This document shows positions 41,757 through 50,684 of a stretch of 64,000 nucleotides of DNA, piece by piece. A program made the translations under genes and the position numbers. Each line of letters starts with the position of its first letter. Position 1 is the stretch's first letter. This DNA is from Pseudomonadota bacterium (GTDB lineage Bacteria; Pseudomonadota; Alphaproteobacteria; Caulobacterales; Caulobacteraceae). The stretch is taken from the NCBI GenBank assembly GCA_023386645.1, contig JAEWJI010000062.1, positions 101,523 to 165,522 of the forward strand. Direction: 5' to 3'. Under the pieces are notes generated by a model. That model worked only from the letters and a program-made list of their open reading frames with translations, did no database searches and was not told where the DNA came from.

Positions 41757-42769
41757 GACTCAACACGCCCCGCTGGTGGTATGTGCGCGACCGGAAGACC
41801 GCGCCGGTCACCCGCATGCTGCTGAAGCCGGCCTCCTGGATTTGGGCGGCGGCCACCGCGCGGCGGATGGCGCGGACGCGGCCGTTCGACCCGGGCGTGC
41901 CGGTTATCTCGATCGGCAATCTGACGGTGGGCGGGTCGGGCAAGACGCCGGTGGTCCGCGAGGTCGTGCGGCTGCTCAGCCGGCGCGGCATGGACGCTCA
42001 TGTCCTGTCGCGCGGCCATGGCGGCAGCCTGGCCGGGCCGCACCAGGTGGACCGGGCCCGCGACACGGCCGCCGAGGTCGGGGACGAGCCGCTGATGCTG
42101 GCGGGGGACGGGCCGGTGTGGATCGCACGGGATCGGCCGGCCGGAGCGCGGGCGGCGGCGACGGCCGGGGCCGAGGTCCTGGTGCTGGACGACGCCCACC
42201 AGAACCCGAGCCTGAGAAAGACCCTGTCGCTGGTCGTGGTGGACGGCGAGACGCGGAACGACGAGTGGCCCTTTGGCGACGGCTCGGTGTTCCCCTCCGG
42301 GCCGATGCGCGAACCGCTGAAGGCGGGGCTTGCGCGCGCCGACGCGGCGATCGTACTGCTGCCCGCCGACGCGCCCGAAGCGGACCCTGAGCTGCTAGCC
42401 GAGTTCGGCAATTTGCCGGTCTTCATCGCCCGGCTGGAGCCGGCGGGCCCACCTCCGCCCGGGCCCCTGGTCGGCTTCGCCGGGATCGCCAAGCCCTGGA
42501 AGGTCGAGCGGGCCCTGGTCGCCGCCGGGGCCGATCTGAAGGACTTCGCCCCGTTCCCGGACCACGTCGCCTTCCGCGAGGACGACCTGCGCTTCCTGGA
42601 ACAGCGGGCCGCGCAGTTCGACGCCCGCCTGATCACAACCGAAAAGGACTGGTCCCGCCTGCCGCCGCACTGGCGCGAGCGGGTGGTCAGCTGGCCGGTG
42701 AAGGCCGACTTCGAGGACGAGACCGCCTTTGAGGCGCTACTGTTCGACCGCCTTCAGTCGTCGCGATGA
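41753..42769 (+). CDS. lpxK: Tetraacyldisaccharide 4'-kinase
   Basis: LpxK phosphorylates the lipid A disaccharide at 4'. The 338-residue protein has the P-loop GNLTVGGSGKTP (residues 55-66) and a hydrophobic N-terminus. The usual DDGFQ motif reads DDAHQ here (146-150), retaining both aspartates. It overlaps waaA by 4 bp and overlaps the opposing amidohydrolase gene by 16 bp. Confidence 0.92.
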   Translation: MRLNTPRWWYVRDRKTAPVTRMLLKPASWIWAAATARRMARTRPFDPGVPVISIGNLTVGGSGKTPVVREVVRLLSRRGMDAHVLSRGHGGSLAGPHQVDRARDTAAEVGDEPLMLAGDGPVWIARDRPAGARAAATAGAEVLVLDDAHQNPSLRKTLSLVVVDGETRNDEWPFGDGSVFPSGPMREPLKAGLARADAAIVLLPADAPEADPELLAEFGNLPVFIARLEPAGPPPPGPLVGFAGIAKPWKVERALVAAGADLKDFAPFPDHVAFREDDLRFLEQRAAQFDARLITTEKDWSRLPPHWRERVVSWPVKADFEDETAFEALLFDRLQSSR

Positions 42770-44061
42770 ACCACCCCGCCCCTCATCACGAAGCGCACCC
42801 GCACCAGCTCGGTCACATCGGCCAGCGGATCGCCTGATACGGCGATCAGATCGGCCGGCATGCCCGGCGCCAGGCGGCCAGCTTCATTGGAGATCCTCAG
42901 ATGCTCGGCCGCGCCGACGGTGGCGGCCTGGATCGCCTCAAGCGGCGTCAGCCCCGCGCGGACCAGCAGGGCGAACTCCCCGGCGTTGTCGCCATGGGCC
43001 GAGACGCCCGTATCGGTGCCGAAGGCGATCCGGACGCCGGCCGCATGCGCCCGGCGCGCCATGTCCAGCATCTTGGGCCCCGCCTCCAGCGCCTTGGCCG
43101 TCTGGGCCGGGGTGAAGAAGTTGTCGGGCCCCGCCGCGATCCGAGCCACGAAGTCGCCCGCCATCAGGGTGGGCACCAGCCACGCGCCTCGCTCGCGGAA
43201 CAGGCGGATGGACTGGTCGTCCAGATAGGTGCCGTGCTCGATGGAGTCGCCGCCAGCCCTCAGGAAGGCGTTGATCCCGTCCGCCCCATGGGCGTGGGCC
43301 GTGACCTGGCGGCCCATGCGGTGGGCGACTTCGACGATGGCGGCCAGTTCAGCCTCGGTGAACTGCTGCGCCAGGCCCGCGGCGGTATTGGACAGCACGC
43401 CGCCGGTCGCGGTGATCTTGATGATGTCGGCCCCGGCCCGGACCTGGGTCCGCACCGCGCGCATGCAGTCCTCCGGACCCGAACAGATGCTCTCGGACGA
43501 CAGCAGGTGCATGACGTCCTCGCGATAACCGTTGATGTCGCCATGGCCGCCGTGGATGGAGATGGACTGGCCCGAGGCGATGATCCTTGGCCCCGGCACG
43601 TCGCCGGCCGCGATACCGCGCCGAAGCGCGAAGACGGCCTCGTTGTCGCCGCCCAGATCCGCCACCGTGGTGAAGCCGGCCATCAGGGTTCGGCGAGCAT
43701 AGCGCGCGCCTGCCATCACCCGGTCGGAAGCCGAGTCCGTCACCGCCATCAGCCGCCCGTTGGGGTTCTGCTGGCTGGTGATGTGAACGTGACTGTCGAT
43801 CAGTCCGGGCAGGACGAAGCCGTCCCGCAAATCGACGATCCGCCCCTCGCCGACGAAGCCGTCGCGGATTTCCGCGATCTGGTTCCCTCGGATCACGAGA
43901 GTTTTATCGCGCTGCACAACCCCGCTGGCCGGATCGGCCAGGAGCCGGCCCGCTTGCACATACACGACGGCGGATTCCGCAACGGGATCTGGGACTTGCG
44001 GGGCCTGAACGGAATGCGGGAGCAGAGCCGCCAGGGCGGCGAACGGGGCAAGCCATTTCAT
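42754..44061 (-). CDS. Exported amidohydrolase (imidazolonepropionase/prolidase-like)
   Basis: A 435-residue metal-dependent hydrolase with a signal peptide (MKWLAPFAALAALLPHSVQA). The amidohydrolase motifs are all present: DSHVHI (metal pair), a Lys in DIIKITATGG that bridges metals, HAHG, DSIEHGTYL and FGTDTGVSAHGDN. Family members include peptide and lactam hydrolases; the subfamily with export signals is usually annotated as Xaa-Pro dipeptidase-like. Substrate unknown. Start at 44061 (GGAG ribosome site). Confidence 0.9.
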   Translation of the reverse strand: MKWLAPFAALAALLPHSVQAPQVPDPVAESAVVYVQAGRLLADPASGVVQRDKTLVIRGNQIAEIRDGFVGEGRIVDLRDGFVLPGLIDSHVHITSQQNPNGRLMAVTDSASDRVMAGARYARRTLMAGFTTVADLGGDNEAVFALRRGIAAGDVPGPRIIASGQSISIHGGHGDINGYREDVMHLLSSESICSGPEDCMRAVRTQVRAGADIIKITATGGVLSNTAAGLAQQFTEAELAAIVEVAHRMGRQVTAHAHGADGINAFLRAGGDSIEHGTYLDDQSIRLFRERGAWLVPTLMAGDFVARIAAGPDNFFTPAQTAKALEAGPKMLDMARRAHAAGVRIAFGTDTGVSAHGDNAGEFALLVRAGLTPLEAIQAATVGAAEHLRISNEAGRLAPGMPADLIAVSGDPLADVTELVRVRFVMRGGVVHRDD

Positions 44062-44187
44062 AACGAAGTCTCCGGAACAGCCCTTGCACCATAGCCTAGC
44101 CGGGCGGCCGGCCAAGGCTCAGGTTGAAACAGGACGCGCGGTTTGAAACAACTCGTCACTCGGGGTGAAGCCACAAGTGAGCGTTCG

Positions 44188-44889
44188 ATGCGTCTGTCGC
44201 GACGAGGCCTGATTCTGGGCGGGTCGGCTGTGCTGGCCGGTTGCGCCACGACCGAAGCCGCGGCCCCGCCGCAGAGCCTCGCCGCCGTTCCTGCGCCGAC
44301 CGCGCCAATTCAGACCGTGCGCGCGCCGGAGGTCATCACCGCCCAGCTGAACTCGACCCGCACCGTTGATCCCCGCGGCGTCGTTCGGCCGGAGCTGATG
44401 GAACGGGCACTGGCCGCGCTGGACATCCATTCGCACAGGATCACCCAGCGGGACCGGATGTACCTGGTCGACTTCACGAAGTTCTCGGGCGACGAGCGTC
44501 TTTACGAGGTCGATCTGCATGGCGGCCTGGTCACCCTGATGCGGACCACCCACGGCCGGGGATCGGACCCGTCCCACACCGGCTTCGCCCAGCAGTTCTC
44601 GAACACCCCAGACAGCTACATGTCCTCGGTCGGCGCCTACGCCACCGCCGGCGCCGGGTGGGGCGCCCAGCAGGGGCCGAACGTGCTGCTGGACGGGCTG
44701 GAGTATTCGAACAACCTGGCCCGCGATCGCGCCATCATCGTTCACGGCGCCGACTACGCCGACCCCGACTTCCTGGCCCGCGAGGGCAAGCTGGGCCGGT
44801 CCTACGGCTGCTTCTCGGTCGCCCACGGCGACCTGCCGACCCTGCGCGAACGGATGGGCGAAGGCCGCCTGCTGTTCGCCTGGGCCTAA
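44188..44889 (+). CDS. L,D-transpeptidase-like lipoprotein (YkuD_2 type)
   Basis: A 233-residue exported protein with a Tat-like double Arg (RLSRRG) and lipobox-like LAGC at residues 18-21. The C-terminal half matches the murein L,D-transpeptidase catalytic family: HGADYADPDFL and GRSYGCFSV with Cys208. Most members have GCPAV or GCPxV, so the Pro-to-Phe change is unusual. It would act on peptidoglycan cross-links or protein anchoring. Start at 44188; a TTG at 44143 would place the signal too far inside. Confidence 0.8.
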   Translation: MRLSRRGLILGGSAVLAGCATTEAAAPPQSLAAVPAPTAPIQTVRAPEVITAQLNSTRTVDPRGVVRPELMERALAALDIHSHRITQRDRMYLVDFTKFSGDERLYEVDLHGGLVTLMRTTHGRGSDPSHTGFAQQFSNTPDSYMSSVGAYATAGAGWGAQQGPNVLLDGLEYSNNLARDRAIIVHGADYADPDFLAREGKLGRSYGCFSVAHGDLPTLRERMGEGRLLFAWA

Positions 44890-44893
44890 AGGC

Positions 44894-46171
44894 TTAGCGG
44901 GGCTCCAGGGCGCGCCAGCCGATGTCGGTGCGGTGGAAGCCGCCCGGCCAGTCGATCTGTTTGATGGCCGCGTAGGCGCGCTGGCGGGCCTCGGCCACAT
45001 CGGCGCCCCGTGCGCAGACGTTCAGCACCCGCCCGCCGGCGGCGCACAGCTTGCCGTCGTCCCGCCGCTTCACCCCGGCGTGGAACACCTGGACATGGGG
45101 GCCGAAGTCCTGTTCGGCGCCCCGGATGAGCGAGCCCTCCAGCGGGCTGTCGGGATAACCCTTGGCCGCCAGGACCACGCAGACCACCGTGTCGGACGAG
45201 AAGGCCGGCATGGCCGCGCGGGTCAGGTCGCCCCGCGCGCAGGCCAGCAGCAGGGGCACGATGTCGCCGTCCAGCCGCATCATGAGCACCTGGCATTCGG
45301 GGTCGCCGAAACGGGCGTTGAACTCGACGACCTTGGGCCCCTCGGCGGTGGCCATCAGGCCCGCGTAAAGCACCCCGCGATAGGGGGCGCCCTCGGCCGC
45401 CATGCCCCGGATGGTCGGCTGGACGATCAGCCGGTCGGCCTGCTCGACCAGGTCGGGCGTGAACACTGGAGCCGGAGAATAGGCCCCCATGCCGCCGGTG
45501 TTGGGACCCAGGTCGCCATCGAAGGCGCGCTTGTGATCCTGGGCGCCGCCCAGCAGCACTGCCCGCTCGCCGTCGCAAAGGGCGAAGAGGGAGCCCTCCT
45601 CCCCGTCCATGAACTCCTCGATGACCACGCGAGCGCCGGCGGCGCCGAAGCGGCCGCCCAGCATCCGCTCGATTTCGGCCTCGGCGTCGGCGCGATCGGG
45701 GCTGATCGCCACGCCCTTGCCCGCCGCCAGGCCATCGGCCTTGATCACATAGGGCGGACGGAAGACGTCGAGCGCGGCCCGCGCGTCGGCGACCCGCTCG
45801 TAGACGCCATAGCCGGCGGTTGGAATCTCGTGGCGTTCCAGGAAGGCCTTCGAGAAGGCCTTGGAGGTTTCCAGCTGGGCCGCCTTCGCGGTGGGGCCGA
45901 AGCAGGGGATGCCCGCCGCCGCCAAGCGGTCCGCCAGGCCCGCGGCCAGGGCGGACTCAGGACCCACGACGACGAGGTCGGCCTTGATCTCGCGAGCGAG
46001 AGCCGCCAGCCCGTCCGCGTCGGTCGCCTTCAGCTCGGAGCGGATCTCCGCATGGGCGGCGATGCCGGCGCTGCCCGGCGCGCAGACCAGCCGCCGCACC
46101 AGCGGAGACGCGGCGATCTTCCACGCCAGCGCGTGTTCGCGACCGCCCGATCCGACCAGCAGGATGTTCAT
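44894..46171 (-). CDS. purD: Phosphoribosylamine-glycine ligase
   Basis: PurD condenses phosphoribosylamine and glycine with ATP in purine synthesis. The 425-residue ATP-grasp protein begins MNILLVGSGGREHALAWKIA and has the P-loop-like AFSKAFLERHEIPTAGY and PYVIKADGLAAGKGV, and EFNARFGDPECQ at the active site. Length is typical. Divergent from a 47-residue membrane protein and xseA. Confidence 0.97.
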   Translation of the reverse strand: MNILLVGSGGREHALAWKIAASPLVRRLVCAPGSAGIAAHAEIRSELKATDADGLAALAREIKADLVVVGPESALAAGLADRLAAAGIPCFGPTAKAAQLETSKAFSKAFLERHEIPTAGYGVYERVADARAALDVFRPPYVIKADGLAAGKGVAISPDRADAEAEIERMLGGRFGAAGARVVIEEFMDGEEGSLFALCDGERAVLLGGAQDHKRAFDGDLGPNTGGMGAYSPAPVFTPDLVEQADRLIVQPTIRGMAAEGAPYRGVLYAGLMATAEGPKVVEFNARFGDPECQVLMMRLDGDIVPLLLACARGDLTRAAMPAFSSDTVVCVVLAAKGYPDSPLEGSLIRGAEQDFGPHVQVFHAGVKRRDDGKLCAAGGRVLNVCARGADVAEARQRAYAAIKQIDWPGGFHRTDIGWRALEPR

Positions 46172-46233
46172 GGTCGCGCAATGGCCGCCCGCACGAAGGC
46201 GGTCAAGCGGTCAGCGAGGCTAACGAAGTCTGA

Positions 46234-46377
46234 TCAGATTACCGCCGAGACCACATAGATCAGGGCCGCGAGCATCAGGATCAGCCCGATGACCACCCAT
46301 GGGCTGACGGCCGGCGAGGCGCTGCGGCGGTCGCGTTCGACCTCGTCGGGGTCGCGGTTGTCCTGCATGTCAGACAT
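46234..46377 (-). CDS. 47-residue single-pass membrane protein
   Basis: A short gene upstream of purD on the same strand. The soluble N-terminal half is charged (MSDMQDNRDPDEVERDRR), then a helix of about 20 residues (WVVIGLILMLAALIYVVSAV) ends the protein. Codon use and composition are ordinary for a tail-anchored protein. No ribosome site of note. Function unknown. Confidence 0.6.
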   Translation of the reverse strand: MSDMQDNRDPDEVERDRRSASPAVSPWVVIGLILMLAALIYVVSAVI

Positions 46378-46442
46378 GTCCCGGCAACGGTCGGGCCGCG
46401 CGCGCCGTTCCCGCCCGGCGCGAAGCGGCCTAGGGTAGGGCG

Positions 46443-48044
46443 ATGGCCACTGACGACTACGCCTTCGGCGGCGCGCCCGAGCCGGCTACCGCCCCCGCTC
46501 GCGACAACAACCCGCCGCTGTCGATCTCGGAGCTCAGCTTCGCCCTGAAGCGGACGCTGGAGGACCGGTTCGGGCATGTGCGGCTGCGCGGCGAGGTGTC
46601 GAAGGTGAACCGCCACGCCTCGGGCCATGTCTATCTGACGCTCAAGGACGACAAGGCCTGCATCGACGGGGTGGTCTGGAAGGGGTCGGTTCGGGGGCTA
46701 GGGGTCCAGCCGGAGACGGGGCTCGAGGTCATCGTGACCGGCAAGATCACGAGCTACCCGGCGCGATCCAGCTATCAGATCGTGATCGAGAGCATGGAGG
46801 CTGCCGGCGCCGGCGCCCTGCTGGCCCAGCTGGAGCGGCTGAAGGCCAGGCTGGCGGGCGAAGGTCTGTTCGAGGCGGGCCGCAAGAAGACGATCCCCCT
46901 GTTCCCGGCGACCATAGGGGTGATCACCTCGCCGACCGGCGCGGTGGTGCGCGACATCCTGCACCGGATCGCCGACCGCTGGCCGTGCCGGGTCATCGTC
47001 TGGCCGGTGGTGGTTCAGGGCGACGCGGCCTGCGGCCAGGTGTCGAACGCGATCCGGGGCTTCGACGCGATGCGGCCGAACGGGCCGATCCCTCGCCCGG
47101 ACCTGCTGATCGTCGCGCGCGGCGGCGGGTCGGTGGAGGACCTGTGGTGCTTCAACGACGAGGGGCTGGCGCGGACCGTGGCGGCGGCCTCGATCCCGAT
47201 CATCTCGGCCGTGGGGCACGAGACCGACACCACCCTCATCGACTTCGTTTCGGACCGACGGGCTCCGACCCCGACCGGGGCGGCGGAGATGGCGACGCCG
47301 GTGCTGGCCGAGCTGCGGCTGGCCGTTCGGGACCTGGACGCCCGACTGGACCGCGCGGCCAACCGGCTGGTGGAGGAACGCAGGACGCGTCTGCGCGCCG
47401 CCGCGCGCGGTCTGCCGCCCCGTCCGGAGGACCTGCTGGCCCTGGCCCAACAACGGCTGGATCATGCGGGCAGCCGGCTGGGCTCGGCGCTCCTGCATAA
47501 CGCGAACAGCCATGAACGGCGGCTGACCGCCAGCACGGGCCGGCTGAACCGGTCGCTGCTCGACAGGGCGATGGAGCGGCGTGGGGACCGAGTGGAGGCC
47601 GTGGGGAACCGGTTGCGCGCTGCGCTCTTGGCCAACGCGTCCGCCCATGAGCGGCGGTTGACCCAGGTGGCTGGGAAGCTGTCGCTCGAGCCCCTGCATC
47701 GAAGACTGGACCAGCGTGCGGCGCGCCTCATGACCACTGCCGATCGGCTGGCGCGGTGGCCGGACGTCCTGGCGCGGCGCGGGGAGCGGCTGACGGCGCT
47801 GGGCCGTTCGCTCGACCACCTCGATCCCAAACGGCCGAAGCCCGGCTTCGCCCGGATCGAGGACGAGGCGGGCGCGATGATATCGGCGGCGGCGGGTCTG
47901 AGCTCCGGCCAGGCGGTGCGGATCGTGTTCGCGGACGGCGCGCGCGGCGCGGTCATTGATGGGGAGGCTTCGACGCCGCGTCCTGCCCCGAAAGCGCCAG
48001 CCAGGCGGCCCGCGGCCTCCTCGGCCCAGGGCGATCTCTTCTAG
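46443..48044 (+). CDS. xseA: Exodeoxyribonuclease VII large subunit
   Basis: XseA with XseB degrades single-stranded DNA. The 533-residue protein has the OB-fold N-terminus (SISELSFALKRTLEDRFG, LRGEVSKVNRHASGHVY), the catalytic core with ARGGGSVEDLWCFNDE and AVGHETDTTLIDFVSDRRAP, and a coiled-coil C-terminal half. That half contains two copies of a 45-residue repeat with LL-x-NA-x-x-HERRLT at 350-362 and 395-407. xseB is not in the window. Confidence 0.95.
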   Translation: MATDDYAFGGAPEPATAPARDNNPPLSISELSFALKRTLEDRFGHVRLRGEVSKVNRHASGHVYLTLKDDKACIDGVVWKGSVRGLGVQPETGLEVIVTGKITSYPARSSYQIVIESMEAAGAGALLAQLERLKARLAGEGLFEAGRKKTIPLFPATIGVITSPTGAVVRDILHRIADRWPCRVIVWPVVVQGDAACGQVSNAIRGFDAMRPNGPIPRPDLLIVARGGGSVEDLWCFNDEGLARTVAAASIPIISAVGHETDTTLIDFVSDRRAPTPTGAAEMATPVLAELRLAVRDLDARLDRAANRLVEERRTRLRAAARGLPPRPEDLLALAQQRLDHAGSRLGSALLHNANSHERRLTASTGRLNRSLLDRAMERRGDRVEAVGNRLRAALLANASAHERRLTQVAGKLSLEPLHRRLDQRAARLMTTADRLARWPDVLARRGERLTALGRSLDHLDPKRPKPGFARIEDEAGAMISAAAGLSSGQAVRIVFADGARGAVIDGEASTPRPAPKAPARRPAASSAQGDLF

Positions 48045-48090
48045 GTGAAGGGCCTTCCGGCGCGCGGTCTCTCTCGCTAGGTTCAGACGC

Positions 48091-48294
48091 ATGAACGCCC
48101 ACGAAAGCGCCGGCCTGGCCCAGCTGCATTACGGGGATGGCGAGTTCGCCGTGCTCAAGCCCGGCCGCTATGTCCTGTGCGCCGTGACGGGCCGCCAGAT
48201 CCCGCTGGAGATCCTTCGCTACTGGTCGGCGGAGCATCAGGAGGCCTACGCCGGTCCGGCGGAGGCGCTCAGCCGGCTGGGCGAGAAGGCTTGA
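48091..48294 (+). CDS. DUF2093 protein
   Basis: A 67-residue soluble protein with the DUF2093 pattern: LHYGDGEFAVLKPGRYVLCA, then VTGRQIPLEILRYWSAEHQE. Found in alphaproteobacteria mostly behind xseA, as here. No function known. Its stop overlaps the TTG start of the M23 peptidase gene. Confidence 0.88.
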   Translation: MNAHESAGLAQLHYGDGEFAVLKPGRYVLCAVTGRQIPLEILRYWSAEHQEAYAGPAEALSRLGEKA

Positions 48295-49127
48295 ACCGGC
48301 GCGAGGCGCTGCTGGCGGGCGGCGCCGTCGCCCTGACGCCCCTGGCGGCGCGGGCGCAGACCGACAGGCTGGCGCTGAACGGCGTGCTGCGCCAGGGCGG
48401 GTTCGCCATGGGCCGGACCTGGCCCGGAGCCCTCATCTTCGTGGACGGAGAAGCCCTGACCGCCGCCTCGCCCAGCGGCCTGTTCGTGATCGGCTTCGAC
48501 CGCGACGCCGCCGGCTCGGTGGAGGTGCGGGCGACGTCGGGTGGGCGCACCGAGCGCCGGCTGCTCGATATCGCCCCAGGGACCTTTCCCTCCACCCGCA
48601 TCAGCGGACTGCCGCCCTCGACGGTCGAACCGACCGACCCGGCGCTGCTGGCCCGCATTCGCGAGGAGGCGGGGCTGAAGGCCGAGGGCTTCGCCAGCCG
48701 CGCCACGAGCGACGATTTCGCGGACGGCTTCGCCTGGCCGCTCGACAGCTATCGCATCACCAGCCAGTGGGGCAGCCAGCGGGTCCTGAACGGGACGCCC
48801 GCCCGCCCCCACTACGGCATCGATCTGGCCGCGCCGGCCGGCAGCCCGATCCGCGCGCCCGCGCCCGGCGTCGTCAGCCTGGCGCGGGAGGGCCTGCATT
48901 TCGAGGGCGGGCTGGTGCTGCTCGACCACGGCCAGGGGTTGATCACCGCCTATCTGCACCAGTCGCGGATCGAGGTGGTTCAGGGCCAGAGGGTATTGCG
49001 CGGCGATGTGTTGGGACGCGTCGGGGCGACCGGCCGGGCGACGGGTCCGCACCTGTGCTGGCGGATGCGGTGGCGCGACCGGAACATGGATCCGTCGCTC
49101 ATGGTGGGCGCCGCCGTCCCGGCCTGA
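48291..49127 (+). CDS. M23 peptidase (LytM-type) exported protein
   Basis: A 278-residue exported protein with a twin-Arg or Sec signal (NRREALLAGGAVALTPLAA). The LytM domain occupies the last 120 residues: HYGIDLAAPAGSPIRAP and VSLAREG, LLDHGQGLITAYLHQS, GPHLCWRMRW. The zinc ligands H-x3-D, H-x-H are present, with Leu instead of a second His in HLCW, so the second zinc site is altered and activity may be reduced or activator-like. The start TTG at 48291 overlaps the DUF2093 stop (TTGA). Confidence 0.85.
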   Translation: MNRREALLAGGAVALTPLAARAQTDRLALNGVLRQGGFAMGRTWPGALIFVDGEALTAASPSGLFVIGFDRDAAGSVEVRATSGGRTERRLLDIAPGTFPSTRISGLPPSTVEPTDPALLARIREEAGLKAEGFASRATSDDFADGFAWPLDSYRITSQWGSQRVLNGTPARPHYGIDLAAPAGSPIRAPAPGVVSLAREGLHFEGGLVLLDHGQGLITAYLHQSRIEVVQGQRVLRGDVLGRVGATGRATGPHLCWRMRWRDRNMDPSLMVGAAVPA

Positions 49128-49254
49128 AGACATCCTGTCGAATGCTGATTTTTCAGCATGATAGACGGTTACATCGCCGCCTTGGGTGGACCGGTTTCAC
49201 ATTCCTGCGTAACGTCCCGAACCCGCCGCAGACCGCGCTCCGAAACCGCCTTCG

Positions 49255-49782
49255 ATGTCCTCGCTCCACACCCTCAACGTCCTCGTGGTGGACGACAATC
49301 AGCACATGCGGGCGATCACCTCGGCCATCCTGCAGTCGGCGGGAGTGCGCAACATTCGGGACGTGTCAGACGGCGCCCTGGCCCTGAACGTCCTGAGGGA
49401 CCACTCGATCGATCTGGCCATCGTGGACTTCAACATGTTCCCGCTGGACGGGGTGGAGTTCACGCGCTTGGTCCGCAACAGCCCCGACAGCCCCAACCCC
49501 TACTTGCCGATAATCATGATGACCGGGCACTCGGAGAAAAGCCGGGTCTATGAGGCGCGAGACGCCGGCGTGACCGAGTTCGTGGTCAAGCCAATCACGG
49601 CCAAGGCGATCCTGGACCGGATCCAGGCCGTCATCTTCCGCCCCCGGCCGTTCGTGAAGACCGACAGCTATTTCGGACCCGACCGGCGGCGGACCGCTGC
49701 CGCCGGCTACAGCGGCCCGTTCCGCAGGGCGGGCGACGCTCAGCCCGCCGAGCCCGCCGAGGAAGACTCGAGCGTGGCATAA
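49255..49782 (+). CDS. Single-domain response regulator with C-terminal tail
   Basis: The 175-residue protein has a CheY-type receiver (residues 8-125; Asp58 in LAIVDFNMF, Thr in MMTGHS, Lys in VVKPI) and a C-terminal tail of about 45 residues with PFVKTDSYFGPDRRR. This tail is shared with a widespread alphaproteobacterial group of receivers of unknown partner. No HTH or enzyme domain. The tail of the gene overlaps the convergent acyltransferase gene by 43 bp. Confidence 0.88.
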   Translation: MSSLHTLNVLVVDDNQHMRAITSAILQSAGVRNIRDVSDGALALNVLRDHSIDLAIVDFNMFPLDGVEFTRLVRNSPDSPNPYLPIIMMTGHSEKSRVYEARDAGVTEFVVKPITAKAILDRIQAVIFRPRPFVKTDSYFGPDRRRTAAAGYSGPFRRAGDAQPAEPAEEDSSVA

Positions 49783-50684
49783 ACCCGGTCAGGCCACCGC
49801 TTGTGGACCCAGAACCAGTCGACTGGATTCTCGCGCACCCGGTCCTCGATGAAAGTGGTGATGGCCTGGACGCCGGCGGCGATATCCGCCTGTCGATCGC
49901 CGCTCCTGGCCAGCTCGATCGGCTCGTGTGCGGTCACGCGGAAGCGGACGCCGGGCAGGCGAACCACCGACATGGGCTGGATCACCGTGCCGAACCTGAG
50001 GGCCAGGCGGCTGGGGCCGGGGGCGGCGTTCACCGGCTGGCCGAAGAAGAACACCTCCGGGCCTTCCGAGAACTTCTGGTCGTTCATCAGGGCCACGGAC
50101 TCGCCGCGCGCCATCCCGGCCAGGAGCTCGCGGGCGCCGTCGCCGCCTTTCGGCGCGAACAGCTTGACGCCATAGCGGGCGCGGGCGGCGCGGATCTGGG
50201 CGTCGACGTAGGGGTTGTTGGCTGCGCGGTAGGTGACCTGACACGGCACGCCTGAGCCGACGATCACGGCGGCCATGGTCTCGATGTTGGCCATGTGGCC
50301 CGAGACGAAAACCACGGGCTTGCCGGACTGGCGGATAGCCTCCAGCCGCTCGGCGCCGACGATGTCGATGCGGCCGGACGCGGGGGTCAACTGGTCCATC
50401 ACGGCCGTCTCGGCGAAGGTGCGGCCGGTCTGTTCCCACTGATCGAGGGCGAGGCGCTGGCGCTCGGCGGGGTCCATGTCGGGGAAGGCGATCCGCAGGT
50501 TGCGCATGACCGTGCGGTGGGTTCCGGTGCGGGGGCCGAGCCGCCGCAACAGCCAGCCCCCCAGGGCCGAGGCGCGTTCCAGCCCGATCAGCCGCATCAG
50601 GCCGATGAAGCCGGCGAAGGCCATGGCTTCCAGCCGCCAGATCAGGTCCTGACGGAGGCTCGTACGAGGGGCCTCACCAAGCAA
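49740..50684 (-). CDS. LpxL/HtrB-type lipid A acyltransferase
   Basis: A 314-residue membrane-associated acyltransferase of the LpxL/LpxM/LpxP family. The catalytic motif H-x4-E appears as SGHMANIE, as in LpxL of E. coli, and NDQKFSEGPEVFFFGQP follows at the expected site. The product would carry a secondary acyl chain of lipid A. The start is a TTG at 50684 that overlaps the upstream SDR stop by 11 bp; an internal ATG (residue 21) is an alternative. Confidence 0.88.
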   Translation of the reverse strand: MLGEAPRTSLRQDLIWRLEAMAFAGFIGLMRLIGLERASALGGWLLRRLGPRTGTHRTVMRNLRIAFPDMDPAERQRLALDQWEQTGRTFAETAVMDQLTPASGRIDIVGAERLEAIRQSGKPVVFVSGHMANIETMAAVIVGSGVPCQVTYRAANNPYVDAQIRAARARYGVKLFAPKGGDGARELLAGMARGESVALMNDQKFSEGPEVFFFGQPVNAAPGPSRLALRFGTVIQPMSVVRLPGVRFRVTAHEPIELARSGDRQADIAAGVQAITTFIEDRVRENPVDWFWVHKRWPDRVYATLESSSAGSAG

